From: Macrostomum hystrix | Lineage: Eukaryota; Platyhelminthes; Macrostomidae | Length of the DNA: 64,000 nt | Reading direction: 5' to 3' | Assembly: GCA_950097015.1 (NCBI GenBank) | Contig: CATNEN010000038.1 | Coordinates: 310,001-374,000 of the forward strand | In this document: piece after piece, positions 34,570-46,051 of the stretch | How the letters are laid out: every line of letters starts with the position of its first letter | Position numbering within the stretch: the stretch's first letter is position 1 | Position numbers and translations under genes: made by a program | The notes under the pieces: model-generated | What the model was told of the DNA's origin: nothing | Database searches by the model: none | The model's input: the letters and a program-made list of their open reading frames with translations, nothing else

Positions 34570-35385
34570 GTGAAGAACATGCAAACTCAGCTGCTCCTAG
34601 TAGAAACTATTCTGGGTTTCGTCTTGTTGGTTTCCGTCGTGCGCCGGTTGGTGGCCGCTGAGGCGACTGTCTGCTCCGCTGGGACGTTCGGCTTCACGCG
34701 TCGATTCGTTCGCACGTGCCTGCGTCCGCAATTGCTGGTCAACATCAGCCTGCCGATTGTGGACGTGTCCACCTGCGGCATCGCCTGCTCTGAGCGCGGA
34801 TCGAATTGTCGCGGCTTCCACCTGGTCGACGGGCCGAAAACCTGCCAGCTGTTGATGTTCAACAGGTGCAGCGGACTCGTCCTCGAGCCGGACGCCGTCT
34901 GCAGCGGCAAGCAGCCTGGCTGGGTCTTTGTTCGTCACCAAGAAGGATCGCCCAGGGGCTTCCTGTGCCCCCATGGCTTCGGCTCGAGCTATCTAGGCTC
35001 GGTCTACCAGCTGGTGGACGCTGTCGATTGGGACGCTGGCCGGGCCAAATGCCAGTCCATGCCGGGCAGCCTGACTAAATACGCCGACGGGGAAAACCGC
35101 GCCGAGGTGACGCACCTGCACTGGATTAAACGCAATGTCAACTCCGGCAAGTCCTTCTTTGTCGGCGGCTACAGGCCCGGCAGTTCGGCGTCCGATCCCT
35201 GGTTCTGGCACGACTGCGGCACCCGATTCCTGCCTGAGGTCTGGGGATCCAGTCAGCCGAACGAGGGTGTCAGCGCCAACCGGGTCGACATCTGGACGAC
35301 GCACACCGACGGACTCGACGATACGAAGAGCTCCGACTTGAAAATCGGGCATGCGCTCTGCGAATGCATCGATCCGTTCGCCTGA
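34570..35385 (+). CDS. secreted PAN/apple + C-type lectin-like protein, single exon
   Basis: A 271-aa intact frame. Residues 7-30 are hydrophobic and fit a signal peptide or anchor. A PAN/apple-like domain follows (about 35-122) with six or more cysteines, including CGIACSERGSNCRGFH and TCQLLMFNRC. A C-type lectin-like domain (about 133-268) is marked by CPHGF at its start, the W-containing segment FFVGGYRPG, WHDCG, WGSSQPNEG and the closing HALCEC. The QPN triplet sits where calcium/sugar-binding QPD/EPN motifs lie, but the WND partner is not evident, so sugar binding is uncertain. No intron was needed, unlike neighbouring genes. An AATAAA signal lies at 35520-35525, about 135 bp past the stop. 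Family knowledge suggests extracellular recognition or adhesion; the actual ligand is unknown. The 20-bp minisatellite family flanks the gene on both sides. Confidence 0.88.
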   Translation: MKNMQTQLLLVETILGFVLLVSVVRRLVAAEATVCSAGTFGFTRRFVRTCLRPQLLVNISLPIVDVSTCGIACSERGSNCRGFHLVDGPKTCQLLMFNRCSGLVLEPDAVCSGKQPGWVFVRHQEGSPRGFLCPHGFGSSYLGSVYQLVDAVDWDAGRAKCQSMPGSLTKYADGENRAEVTHLHWIKRNVNSGKSFFVGGYRPGSSASDPWFWHDCGTRFLPEVWGSSQPNEGVSANRVDIWTTHTDGLDDTKSSDLKIGHALCECIDPFA

Positions 35386-36190
35386 GTTCGGGGTCTAAAA
35401 ATGGGAACAAAGTTGCTACCCTGATGACAATTTCGCAAGATTAGAGAATCATTTTGATCAAGATCAAGATCGCTGATCAGAGAATGGAGATATAGCTTGG
35501 AGATGTATGAATCAATGACAATAAATTTGTAAGCCAATATTGAGACTTTGATCCGCAATCAAACGCAGTTGCTAAATTTGTGCAGTAAAAATTTGTAATT
35601 TTTTTCGACAAAATCATGGCCTCCTTAACGTTTTTAAAAGAAACGTGCCCCCCACCCTTGTATACTCAAGCTCGTAGTTGAGATACAGCGCCATGGACAA
35701 AGCGGGTTTAATAAACAATGCACTGACTGCATTGTCGAGATTTAGGTAGCTCTAACAATACGTATTTAACAATAGACAGTTTAACTCACAGCTAGCAGGC
35801 ATCAGATTTCATGGACCTGTTTAACTCCCGCTATGAGAAGCGTTTTTATTTAGTCAACGAAAAAATTTAGAAACTAAATTTCTCAATTAGAGCTCGTGTA
35901 TACAAATCACTTCCTTTAGAAGCTACATATGCTGTTTCCAAAAGACTTGTCGCGCCTACTCTACTGTAAGTAACTTGATAAGTTTTTAGGCTACAATAAA
36001 AAAACAAGACACACAGATATAATTTCAACAAATATCTTTCTCTCGATTTACTAGTATATCAGCGGAATAATTAGTCATGCTAACTGTAGACACCAGCGAA
36101 TCATATATATTTTCAATGTGTATAAAGCAACGAAAAAAGTAGCGAGTTAAAAATGTAGAAACCTACTCAACAGCCAGCAGGAAAAAACTA
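35386..36190. other. 3' flank of lectin gene, AT-rich
   Basis: Contains the poly(A) signal at 35520-35525, then AT-rich unique DNA with no supported gene. Confidence 0.5.
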
Positions 36191-36194
36191 GCGA

Positions 36195-36895
36195 ACTGTG
36201 CACACCAAAAAATAGCGAATTGAATCTCGTACCACAGTACGTTAAAGAAATAGTAACTTAGTAATAAAAGAAACTAGCGACTTAAATAAAATAGCGAATT
36301 GAATCTCGTACCACAGTACGTTAAAGAAATTATCTATAGACTTAGTAATAAAAGAAACTAGCGAGTTAAATAAAGTAGCGAATTGAATCTCGTACCATAG
36401 TACGTTAAAGAAATAATCTATAGACTTAGTAATAAAAGAAACTAGCGAGTTAAATAAAGTAGCGAATTGAATCTCGAACCACAGTACGTTAAAGAAATTG
36501 TCTATAGACTTAGTAATAAAAGAAACTAGCGACTTAAATAAAGTAGCGAATTGAATCTCGAACCACAGTACGTTAAAGAAATTGTCTATAGACTTAGTAA
36601 TAAAAGAAACTAGCGACTTAAATAAAGTAGCGAATTGAATCTCGAACCACAGTACGTTAAAGAAATAATCTATAGAGACTTAGTAATAAAAGAAACTAGC
36701 GAGTTAAATAAAGTAGCGAATTGAATCTCGAACCATTGTACGTTAAAGAAATAATCTATAGAGACTTAGTAATAAAAGAAACTAGCGAGTTAAATAAAGT
36801 AGCGAATTGAATCTCGAACCACAGTACGTTAAAGAAATTATCTATAGACTTAGTAATAGAAGAAACTAGCGAGTTAAATAAAGTAGCGAATTTTT
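36195..36895. repeat. 84-bp AT-rich tandem repeat
   Basis: Units of about 80-86 bp share AGTAGCGAATTGAATCTCG, CAGTACGTTAAAGAAAT and AAAAGAAACTAGCGA; about 8 copies. Preceded by degenerate partial units from about 36130. Confidence 0.9.
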
Positions 36896-37370
36896 TTTTG
36901 AAAAAATCAGATAGGTAGCGAAAAACTCTAGAAAATGAAATAAGCGGATTAAAGAAGCAATTAAAGTAAAACCTTTCAATAATTTATTGCAAATTTTCAT
37001 TCCAAGTATAACTGCTTAGCCTTGCTGGTGCTGCATCTCCAATAGTAAATTTTCAAGCAGAGATGGAAATAAGCAAAAATAGAAAACAGTTTAAATCGAT
37101 AAATGTCGAAGCAGATCTGTTTCATGAAGCCGTCTCTAATATGCGAGCCCTTTGTTTTAATTTAAACAGCCTCGAGGGCATGGCATTTAAATATTTTAAC
37201 CATGAATTGCAATATATTGTCAAGCCTTTCAAGCAAAAGCATTGACTGCAGTTATCGTTTCTTTTTGCTCTTCAAATGATATGCACAAAAAATTTTCAAA
37301 TCTATATTCATAACAAAATTGCATTTACTGTTTCAGCAGTCATTTAACAGTGATTCGTTATATTCACACA
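36896..37370. other. AT-rich unique DNA
   Basis: A 60-codon plus frame at 37063-37245 has no recognisable domain and AT-rich codons. I do not call it a gene. Confidence 0.4.
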
Positions 37371-37374
37371 AAAA

Positions 37375-37895
37375 GGGTAGTGTGGGTAGACAGTCGGTAG
37401 TGTGGGTAGACAGTCGGTAGTGTGGATAGACAGTTGGTAGTCTGAGTTGACAGTTGGTAGTCTAGGTAGACAGTAGGGAGTCTGGGTAGACAGCTGGTAG
37501 TCTGAGTAGACAGTTGGTAGTCTGAGTAGACAGTTGGGAGTCTGGGTAGACAGTAGTTAGTCTGGATAGACAGTCGGTAGTCTGGGTAGACAGTTGGTAG
37601 TCTGGGTAGACAGTTGGTAGTATGGTAGGCAGTTGGTAGTCTGGGTAGACAGTTGGTAGTCTGGGTAGACAGTTGGTAGTATGGTAGGCAGTTGGTAGTC
37701 TGGGTAGACAGTTGGTAGTCTGGGTAGACAGTTGGTAGTGTGGGTAGACAGTTGGTAGTGTGGGTAGACAGTTGGTAGTCTGGGTAGACAGTTGGTAGTC
37801 TGCGTAGACAGTTGGTAGTCTGGGTAGACAGTTGGTAGTCTGGGTAGACAGTAGTTAGTCTGGGTAGTCTGGGTAGACAGTTGGTAGTCAGGGTA
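37375..37895. repeat. 20-bp minisatellite, copy 2 of a two-locus family
   Basis: Same unit GGTAGTCTGGGTAGACAGTT as 33340-34115, about 26 copies but more degenerate (GGTAGTGTGG, GGTAGTATGGTAGGC variants). Confidence 0.93.
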
Positions 37896-38265
37896 GATGC
37901 TTATTATAGAAATGTCGGCCTGGCATTGAAAAATGCTCAAATCGGGTGCTCATTTTTTTCTTCGAGTGAGTCCGTTCCCGCTGCATCAAGGAGTCGCACT
38001 GCCAGCGCCTGGAATTATTTATTAGCATAATCGAGTCAGCTGCTCAAAGTGTTCTCAACTGATCTGTGCGCATCAGGTGCTGCAGTTTCCCTCTTCGACT
38101 GACTCCTAACCAAATATAACCCGACCGAGTTTCTGGTCGAGTCGAAAATGGCTGCTGCGTAAGCCTGGTCGACTATCATTCAGTACCAAGCATTTGGAAC
38201 TGAATGATTTAATTTGAAACATTTTAGTAATACCTGTCCCCATGGATACTCTCCGTTTAGATTCT
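37896..38265. other. unique spacer
   Basis: No supported feature. Confidence 0.4.
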
Positions 38266-38267
38266 CT

Positions 38268-39085
38268 ACCCTCAGATTCTCTCGCATCAGATCCTCTCCC
38301 CTCAGATCCTCTCCCTTCAGATCCTCTCCGTTCAGATCCTCTCCCCTCAGATCCTCTCCCCTCAGATTCTCTCGCATCAGATCCTCTCCCCTCAGATCCT
38401 CTCCCTTCAGATCCTCTCCCCTCAGATCCTCTCCCACTCAGATCCCCTCCCCTCAGATCCTCTTCCCTCAGATCCTCTCCCCTCAGATCCTCTCCCTTCA
38501 GATCCTCTCCCCTCAGATCCTCTCCCCTCAGATCCTCTCCCCTCAGATCCTCTCCCCTCAGATCCTCTCCCTCTCAGATCCCCTCCCTTCAGATCCTCTC
38601 CCCTCAGATCCTCTCCCCTTAGATCCTCTCCCCTTAGATCCTCTCCCTTCAGATCCTCTCCCCTCAGATCCTCTCCCCTCAGATCCTCTCCCCTTAGATC
38701 CTCTCCCTTCAGATCCTCTCCCCTCAGATCCTCTTTCATAAGTTCCTCTCCCTTCTGCTCCTCTCCCCTTAAATAATATCCCCTCAGATCCTCTCCCTTC
38801 AGATCCTCTCCCCTCAGATCCTCTCCCCTCAGATCCTCTCCCCTCAGATCCTCTCCCCTCAGATCCTCTCCCTCTCAGATCCCCTCCCTTCAGATCCTCT
38901 CCCCTCAGATCCTCTCCCCTTAGATCCTCTCCCCTTAGATCCTCTCCCTTCAGATCCTCTCCCCTCAGATCCTCTTTCATAAGTTCCTCTCCCTTCTGCT
39001 CCTCTCCCCTTAAATAATATCCCCTCAAATCCTTTCTCCTCAGATCCTCTCCCCTCAAACCCTCTCCCATCAGACCCTCTGTTCA
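38268..39085. repeat. 15-bp minisatellite with 241-bp higher-order duplication
   Basis: Unit CAGATCCTCTCCCCT, about 50 copies. A marker (CTCTTTCATAAGTTCCTCTC and what follows) occurs at 38731 and again at 38972, showing a 241-bp block duplicated in tandem. Open frames of 85-175 codons on both strands are artefacts. Confidence 0.95.
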
Positions 39086-39495
39086 CCCGTTGGCCAGCAG
39101 ATCTGAGTGAGGCATTGCCAGCATCCGAATGGCTAAAAGCCGCCCAAGCCAATAAATCGATGGCGCAATGGCCGTGCTCTCAGCTGCTTACAAAAGTCCC
39201 AGAGCTGCTCAGCTGGCAGAAATCTAGCTGTGAAACTGAGTGATTTTTTTTCTTTCTAAAATATATATACGAGTATTACCGAAGGACCTCTCTGGATTTC
39301 AGTGATGGCGGCTAATGCGCATTGGTGAGTGCCCCTCATTAACTCTTTCTGAGATCGAGTTGGGAATATTGCCGTGAGCATTATCCAATAATGCTTTTCA
39401 TTAGTGATACCTGTTTTCCTATTAGATCAGCATTATATCACTGTTAGCTAAAATAATTTTCTACGCATAATGAATACTTTTAATGCCTTAATAAA
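39086..39495. promoter_or_regulatory. 5' flank of the Cys-rich gene
   Basis: Unique sequence. AAATATATATA occurs near 39259-39269, about 230 bp before the ATG, and could be a TATA-like element; this is weak. Confidence 0.25.
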
Positions 39496-39837
39496 ATGTT
39501 AGCAAAAAAATTAAACATTTTGTCCGATAATTCCGCACCAATTGGCAGTTTGCTGACGGTGTTGATCGCCGTCCTGATCATCAACTCTCTCGGAGCTGCA
39601 CAGCCGCCGCGACAGCCTTCGACGACGATGACACAGCAGCGACAGCAGCCTCTCGAGTGCTGGCAGTCGGCCACGGACCAGCTCGGCTGCTACACCTGCT
39701 GCCAGCGAGAGCGCCAGGTGTGCCTGACCTCGCCCGAAGCCTGCGGACGCGTCGAAGTGGACTCCGCCGACAGAAGCGGCTGCGGCGATGCCTGCTGGGA
39801 CCTGATGAAGTACTGCGACTTTCAGTGCGGACTCTGA
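39496..39837 (+). CDS. small secreted cysteine-rich protein
   Basis: A 113-aa intact frame, not matched to a family I know. Residues 17-35 (GSLLTVLIAVLIINSLGAA) form a hydrophobic core, probably a signal peptide with a long charged lead. A short Gln/Pro/Thr-rich linker (36-52) precedes a compact domain with ten cysteines between about residues 54 and 111 (patterns CYTCC, CGDAC, YC, QC), enough for five disulfides. The start is the first ATG of the frame; no in-frame alternative is clearly better. AATAAA lies at 39992-39997, about 155 bp after the stop. High GC and codon regularity compared with the AT-rich surroundings support coding. Role unknown: could be a venom-, defence- or adhesion-type peptide, but nothing proves this. 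Confidence 0.72.
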   Translation: MLAKKLNILSDNSAPIGSLLTVLIAVLIINSLGAAQPPRQPSTTMTQQRQQPLECWQSATDQLGCYTCCQRERQVCLTSPEACGRVEVDSADRSGCGDACWDLMKYCDFQCGL

Positions 39838-40054
39838 GCAAGAATTTGATGACCGGTGCATGAACAATCAGGCTGAGTGTTATCACGACAAACTGGATCT
39901 GAGCTGCTCGCGACAAACAACTAAATTTGTCAATTAAATTTGTCGTAAAAGCTTGGCTACTTGGGCAAGAAAGTTTATGTAATCAAAACTAAATAAAAAG
40001 CACCTATTTTACTCTTTGTTTTTTAATTAGTGCATATTTTCTCGGCGGAATCAC

Positions 40055-40495
40055 TTTTCCACTATCTGAAATCTCACAATCTGACTCTCTTTCCCATCGT
40101 CTGACATCTCACAATCTGACTCTTTCCCATCGTCTGACATCTCACAATCTGACTCTTTCCCATCGTCTGAAATCTCACAATCTGACTCTCTTTCCCATCG
40201 TCTGACACCTCACAATCTGACTCTTTCCCATCGTCTGACATCTCACAATCTGACTCTTTCCCATCGTCTGACATCTCACAATCTGACTCTTTCCCATCGT
40301 CTGACATCTCACAATCTGACTCTTTCCCATCGTCTGAAATCTCACAATCTGACTCTCTTTCCCATCATCTGAAATCTCACAATCTGACTCTCTTTCCCAT
40401 CGTCTGACACCTCACAAACTGACTCTTTCCCACCGTCTGATATCTCACAATCTGACTCTCTTTCCCACCGTCTGACATCTCACAATCTGAGAAAG
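40055..40495. repeat. 31-33 bp minisatellite
   Basis: Core CCCATCGTCTGACATCTCAC followed by AATCTGACTCTTT, about 14 copies with a two-base length variation (CTCTTT or CTCTCTTT). Confidence 0.93.
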
Positions 40496-40940
40496 AAACA
40501 TCTGAATAACCAAACCTCAGGTTGGATAATTGTTCAGCTTAATATCCTATATGCAAATTACACTGAAAACAAGATGTTCGCTTTGATCAACCAACATAGG
40601 CGGAGTTATTTGTAATGACCGTCTAATTAGCATTCGGATATTTGAAGCGATTAGAACGCTGGCTGCATTTCACGGTGAGAATTCGACTGGAAATAAAAGC
40701 TGCCTCAAACCTAATCCCCAGCTAATTTATCATAAAACTGCGTTTCGATAAAAACATTGCCGAACCGTAATTAGAAAATTTTTGTTTTCAAAAATATGTA
40801 AATTTGTTTAAACTAGCACTAAATAATTGAAGAGCCGTTTTTTAAGCCGAATCGTCTTATTACGAAGTAAATTCTTGAAAAATTTACTGAGGTTGGTGCA
40901 ACGTATAACTTTAAGGTTTGGTTTGAATACGTAAAATGTA
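40496..40940. other. unique spacer
   Basis: AT-rich; the minus frame entering from the next array reads into it but shows no domain. Confidence 0.4.
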
Positions 40941-40944
40941 CTCT

Positions 40945-41745
40945 TCTGTGGGATAGAGGTGTAAAAGAGCTGATGAAACTGGGTGGGTACAATGTACATT
41001 GAATGCGAGGGTTTGAACGCGTACAAATGTACACTACTGTGGGATAGAGGCGTAGGAAGAGATGTAGGGGAGGTGGGTGCAATGTACATTGAAAGCGAGG
41101 GTTTGAACACGTACAAATGTGCACTACTGTGGGATAGAGGCGTAGGAAGAGATGTAAGGGAGGTGGGTGCAATGTACATTGAAAGCGAGGGTTTGAACAC
41201 GTACAAATGTACACTACTGTGGGATAGAGGCGTAGGAAGAGATGTAGGGGAGGTGGGTGCAATGTAAATTGAAAGCGAGGGTTTGAACACGTACAAATGT
41301 CCACTACTGTGGGATAGAGGCGTAGGAAGAGATGTAAGGGAGGTGGGTGCAATGTACATTGGAAGCGAGGGTTTGAACACGTACAAATGTACACTACTGT
41401 GGGATAGAGGCGTAGGAAGAGATGTAAGGGAGGTGGGTGCAATGTACATTGAAAGCGAGGGTTTGAACACGTACAAATGTACACTACTGTGGGATAGAGG
41501 CGTAGGAAGAGATGTAGGGGAGGTGGGTGCAATGTACATTGAAAGCGAGGGTTTGAACACGTACAAATGTACACTACTGTGGGATAGAGGCGTAGGAAGA
41601 GATGTAGGGGAGGTGGGTGCAATGTAAATTGGAAGCGAGGGTTTGAACACGTACAAATGTACACTGCCATGGGACAGAGGTGTAGGAAGAGATGTTGTGA
41701 TGTGGGTGCAATGTACATTGACAAAGAGGGTTTGAATTCGTACAA
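40945..41745. repeat. 90-bp tandem repeat
   Basis: About 8.7 copies of a 90-bp unit (markers GTGGGATAGAGGCGTAGGAA and GCGAGGGTTTGAACACGTAC). It is open on both strands as a 30-residue repeat, giving minus frames of 282 and 308 codons. No signal peptide or domain supports translation, so I class it as a repeat. Confidence 0.9.
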
Positions 41746-42177
41746 ATTTACGCTATTTGGATAAATTTATAAGTTTAAGTCCAATAAAGCTACAACAGCA
41801 AAAAATTTTTTTTTATTTACGCAAAGACTTATTAGTTTTTTATTATTCGCACATGCAACAATTTACGATGGAACCAATCATTTAATTTTTTTCAATAAAT
41901 CATTGTGCATCGATTTCTTTTAAAGACAAAAAATCAAGTTATAGCGCTTCGGATCCTCGCGCTTACTTACTAAAAGTGTACGAGCGCAATTACAACACTT
42001 GTCAGTAATTTTTTTATGTATTTATTGAATCAACTCAGCAAATTGAAGCAACTGATAGCCGATTGATCACTAATTTAAACATCAATTAGAAGGTAAACTG
42101 TCACGGGTTGATTCTAAAATCCAACAAAAACTGAATAAAAACTACACTCGGCAGGTTCTGCCAGGTTGCGAAGCACT
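41746..42177 (-). terminator. 3' flank and poly(A) signal of the first tandem paralogue
   Basis: On the minus strand, AATAAA lies at 42026-42021, about 150 bp past the stop of the gene at 42178-45176. The second paralogue has its signal at a similar distance (46750-46745). Confidence 0.6.
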
Positions 42178-45176
42178 TCAGCGGCAGCACACGTGCAGGT
42201 GCAGCTCGCCCTTGTACGGCTCCCAGGCTCTGAACGCGCAGTCATCGGAGTCGGCCGGGCTGTGGCACTTGATGGCCGAATCGCCGAGCTTCGCCTTGCT
42301 GATCATGCCGCTGCTGGACGTGTCCAAGTAGATAGACTTCATGAAGCCGGAGCTCCTGGTGAAGCCAGGCGGACAGCTGCCACCGTTTGACAGCAGGCAG
42401 TAGCTGTACTTCGTGGGGAATTCACCTAAACGAATACGATATGTATAGTCAGTTTTACTTCGAAACTCCACTGTCTTAAAATGGGCCAAAGCTTTTCCGA
42501 CTTTTAGCGAATAGTTAATTACAGTTAATCAGTTAATTACTGTCGATCATTGTGCCCATTCCATGCACTTCTGCATCTACATCTGCATCGCCACACGCAC
42601 ACACATACAGCAGGATAAGTATACAACTACACAGGTAAACGTCGCACAGGTTTAAATCTGAAGTTTCCATGTCAGAGTCCTACTAACTGTGAGGGAAACA
42701 GTTTTTGTCATTGAGCAAGGAACTACATCCCAAATTTCTTAAATACATCCGGTCGTAAAATGGGTACTTTAGGACTTAGCCTTTAAAAGTGCCTCGCAAA
42801 CTTGCGAATGTTTTGCTAAATTCCAGAGGAAACATCCGACTGAGCACTCGCACTCACCGGAGCTCTGCAGCTCTTTGAGTAGCAAGCTGCTGTTCCGTTC
42901 AGGTACGGTGATCACCTTGAAGGTAATGGTCTGCTGGTAGATGGTGAGCTGCATGTTGTTGCTGACGAGCTCTCTCCTGGATCTGTAGGCCTGCTCGTTG
43001 ATTCGCACCAGCCGCATCGGTCGCACTTGGAATCTTTCGCCGTTCCACTCGACGTTCAAGTTGGAAGCTGCCAGCTTGCTGTTGAGCTCCTCCTGCGAGT
43101 AGGAGTCCTTGACAACCACCTGACTTCTGCTCTCGGAGCCGTGGTCGGTCTCAGTGCTGCTCCGACTGTGATCAGCGGAGGCGGAAAATATAAAGAATCC
43201 TCCTGAAACCCTTGTCGAACTGGTCGTGCTTCTGGTTGTACCGAACAGCTTCTTGGCCTCGTCGCTGCTGCTAAGGTACTCCCTGTCCACTTTCAAATTC
43301 CCAGTGGACTCGTCTTTCTTGAATGTCCTGGAGGCCTCGTGGACCACGCGGTCTGGTCGGGCGAACACCGGGTCCCAGAAGACGCTGCGCCACTTTGTTG
43401 AGCTCAGGCTGCTCGAGAAGATTTCGTCCTGCTTGAGGGCGCCCTCGATCATTTTCATGATGTCCAGTTCGTCGCGCTTCTCAACGTATTCGGTTGAGCG
43501 GATTGTGGTGGCGCGAACCGACGAGTAGGTCTCCTGCACCAGGTTGTTGAAGTCGTCTGCACGCATGTACCTGTAGGCGCGTGGTTCAGGCGGATTGACA
43601 CAAGTACACTAATGTTAGGCATCGCGAAGCAGAACTATCAACATTGGTGAAATGCTATTCCTCGGCTCTCTTGTGCCTAGACTCTGTGCCTGTGCCTGTT
43701 TCCAACAGGAGGTCTCAAGCATTGCTCAGGAGGAGGCCTTCTAATCTGCCGTTAGAGACGTCTATGGACGCTCTCCACAGGTGCCTGCTGCGGCATGCTC
43801 TGCATGTGCACTACCCCGAGCTGCTGTCGACCGGACGAGGCGAGCCCGCGTTCCGGCCCTTGGTGTTACCCTTCGCCGGAGGTGACATGCTGTGCCAATG
43901 CCTGGCTGAGCAGCTGACCCTTCTGCAGCAGCCGAGGCCAAGGACGAACTGTGCTAATGTGTACGCACAAGGGCCGTGCCCTCTGCCTAGCTGCCATTGA
44001 TGCAACTGAGTTTTCCCAAACTTTTGCGTTCCGGGATGTATATCTATCCCTTCAAAGCTATAAAGACAGTCGATGTGAGATGTCGACTCGTAAATATCAA
44101 GACTAATTACTTGAAATTGCCGTCCGATGGAATCAGGGCCAGCTTGGCGTAGGCGTTGGTCTGCATCAGATTTTCGGTCGTGACTGTCACCGTTTTGCTG
44201 ACAGACTTCTGCGCTGTCATGAAGCAATCCAGCACTAGACTGTCGAGGGTTCTCGGGTTCTCCTGCACCTTGGCCATGAGCGTGGCACAATGCGACTTAT
44301 TCTTGCAGGCGAAGATGAGCTTCAACGGATCGGACAGGTGATTCGTGGCCAGGAACTCGTTCTCCAGCACAATGCTCTTCTTCAGCGGCCGACTGCGCGA
44401 CTGCCACTGGAAGCGAACCTTCTCCAAGGGCAGCAGCCGCACTTCAGGCCGACTGACTCGCTTCATCCTGGACAGGAAGTCGATGACGCTGGCTGCAATG
44501 GAGCCGTTGTCGGGTTGACAATGAGATGCATATGAGTATGTTCGTTCGTTAGACAGCGGAGGTTCGTTTTTTACAATATGTATTAAGTACAGAATCCTTC
44601 AAGAATACATTCAGGTTTTCGCACAGAGTTTGGCCCTACAAAAGAGGTCTATAAAAATCACGAAAAATTTCTGAAGCATCTTCCCTTCACTTCATTTCAC
44701 TTTGAATTTTGAATTTGAATTCTCGGCGAGGCCTAATTAACTTCGGGGCGCAGCCACCAAGCTTAGTTCAATTTAGGCCTATGTGGACAAACCCTAGGCG
44801 CAGCGCACCGCTGTACACAAACGTGGGTGTCGGCAAACCATAAGACCAGATCCGTGCCAGAAGTTTTAGCTATGCACTCACACTGCAAATCGGTGTCCCA
44901 CATGATGACATCAAACCGGAGCTCCCAAAACTCGGTGAATTCGCTGTAGGTCAGCGAGCCTGAGCGATGGTCCAGCAGCACCAGAGGCGTGATGTAGAAC
45001 GTGTTGTTCTTGGTGAGGTGCTGGAAGATGGACACCGTGAACTGGTCCTTGTAGCGGTACTGGGCGAACTCACTAGTTGAGTACTGACTGTCCCAGAAGC
45101 TCAGGCCAGAGACTGTTGAGCAATGACTGATGGTGAGCACAGCAACAACGAATGAGACAATCAACAGCCTGACCAT
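42178..45176 (-). CDS. secreted protein of an unnamed family, paralogue A (ApeC-like C-terminus), 4 exons
   Basis: The coding exons are 45176-44882, 44492-44111, 43570-42858 and 42425-42178; intron phases 1, 2, 1; 545 aa. A signal peptide (residues 1-24) is followed by an extracellular-looking N-domain (FAQYRYKDQF, LLDHRSG, FWELRF). A second domain has a Cys pair (FACKNKSHC, about 153-161). A long helical third region follows (MRADDFNNLVQETYSSVRAT to YRSRRELVSN). The last exon encodes an 80-residue Cys-rich module starting YSYCLLSNGGSCPPGF and ending HLHVCCR. That module resembles the end of apextrin (ApeC) domains, but it is short and the match is from memory. Function is unknown; secretion and a possible carbohydrate- or microbe-binding tail are inferences. 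The neighbour at 46890-48780 is a clear tandem duplicate. A GC-rich frame inside intron 2 (43644-44000) is unrecognised. Confidence 0.85.
44722..44800 (+). repeat. possible SINE family A fragment in intron 1 of paralogue A
   Basis: GGCGAGGCCTAATTAACTTC and GGGGCGCAGCCACC resemble the GAGGCCACATTTATTTGGGG / CGCAGCCGCGG block of the SINE. Short and diverged. Confidence 0.45.
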
Positions 45177-46039
45177 TGTGGATTACAAGACTGCAGAAAA
45201 TTTAGTCAATGAAATATTTCCACTGCGAGTTGCGGAATCGCCCCTTGACGAACCAGCGAAATGAAAGGCTATATTTTGATACAGTGAAGACTTAACCAGT
45301 TTTGAGCCTCTAGTGAAAAAAATCGATAAGCTAGTTCGTACAGGTGAGGGCTCAGTTGTGAAGCGACGAAACGCGCCGAAATTGGAGAGAAAAATTCAGC
45401 GATAAAGCGAAAATTTTAATTATACTTTTTACACTTGAAATCAGTGGAAAAGCATTTTTGAAGCAAGAATTTTAGCTGCTAGGTGCTTTAATTACTAATC
45501 AAATGTGGAAATCTTGGCATCAAGTCACGAGTGTGCGTGTTGTCAAGTGCAAGTGAACTTGGCTCCACTATTTGGCATGAAGTTCAGCTTTGTGGTCCAG
45601 TCTGTGTGTACAGCCCCCGATTGCAAACTGTACAGTAAATTAAAGACTACTTTCTGTGTCGCGCATAATCATTTGACAAAATGATTCTTTGCCTAAAATT
45701 GAAGATCTGTGGCGTCTTTGCTGTCTTTCACTGTTTGAATGTCTTCTGGTGCGAGAAGGCACTAACGGACCATTAGAGAGAGGTGCTGTTCCAGGAGCTG
45801 GTCGATAGCAACCTGTTTTATGCATTGGCTACCCAAGTACGCCTGATGCGGCCTTCTGACCGGCTGCTCAAGCTGCCAAGGGCGAACGGCGAGATTCGCT
45901 AAAGGGGTTTTTACAGACCAAGCAGGGGGTGAATTTTTGAGACCGATGATCCAGAAGCGCTCCCTTCGTTCCCCTCTCTGACCTGCTGCTGCTGTGCACC
46001 GGCACAAGGTGTTGATCGTGAGACCATTGGCAGCTCAGA
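45177..46039. other. spacer between the tandem paralogues
   Basis: Upstream flank of paralogue A. At 45681 a plus-strand frame begins with a hydrophobic signal-like segment but stops at TAG (45774-45776) and then stays open for about 40 codons. I cannot support a gene. Confidence 0.4.
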
Positions 46040-46051
46040 AAGTAAACTTGT

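Noticed and set aside
40808-41745. 282- and 308-codon minus frames through the 90-bp repeat
   Set aside because: A 90-bp unit keeps any stop-free frame open; two overlapping frames are equally open, so neither is supported as coding.
43644-44000. 118-codon GC-rich plus frame inside intron 2 of paralogue A
   Set aside because: No recognisable domain and no splice or expression evidence; noted only as open.
45681-45900. small secreted protein starting MILCLKLKICGVFAVF
   Set aside because: The frame stops at TAG after 31 codons and continues openly only past it; no conserved motif, so chance or a pseudogene.
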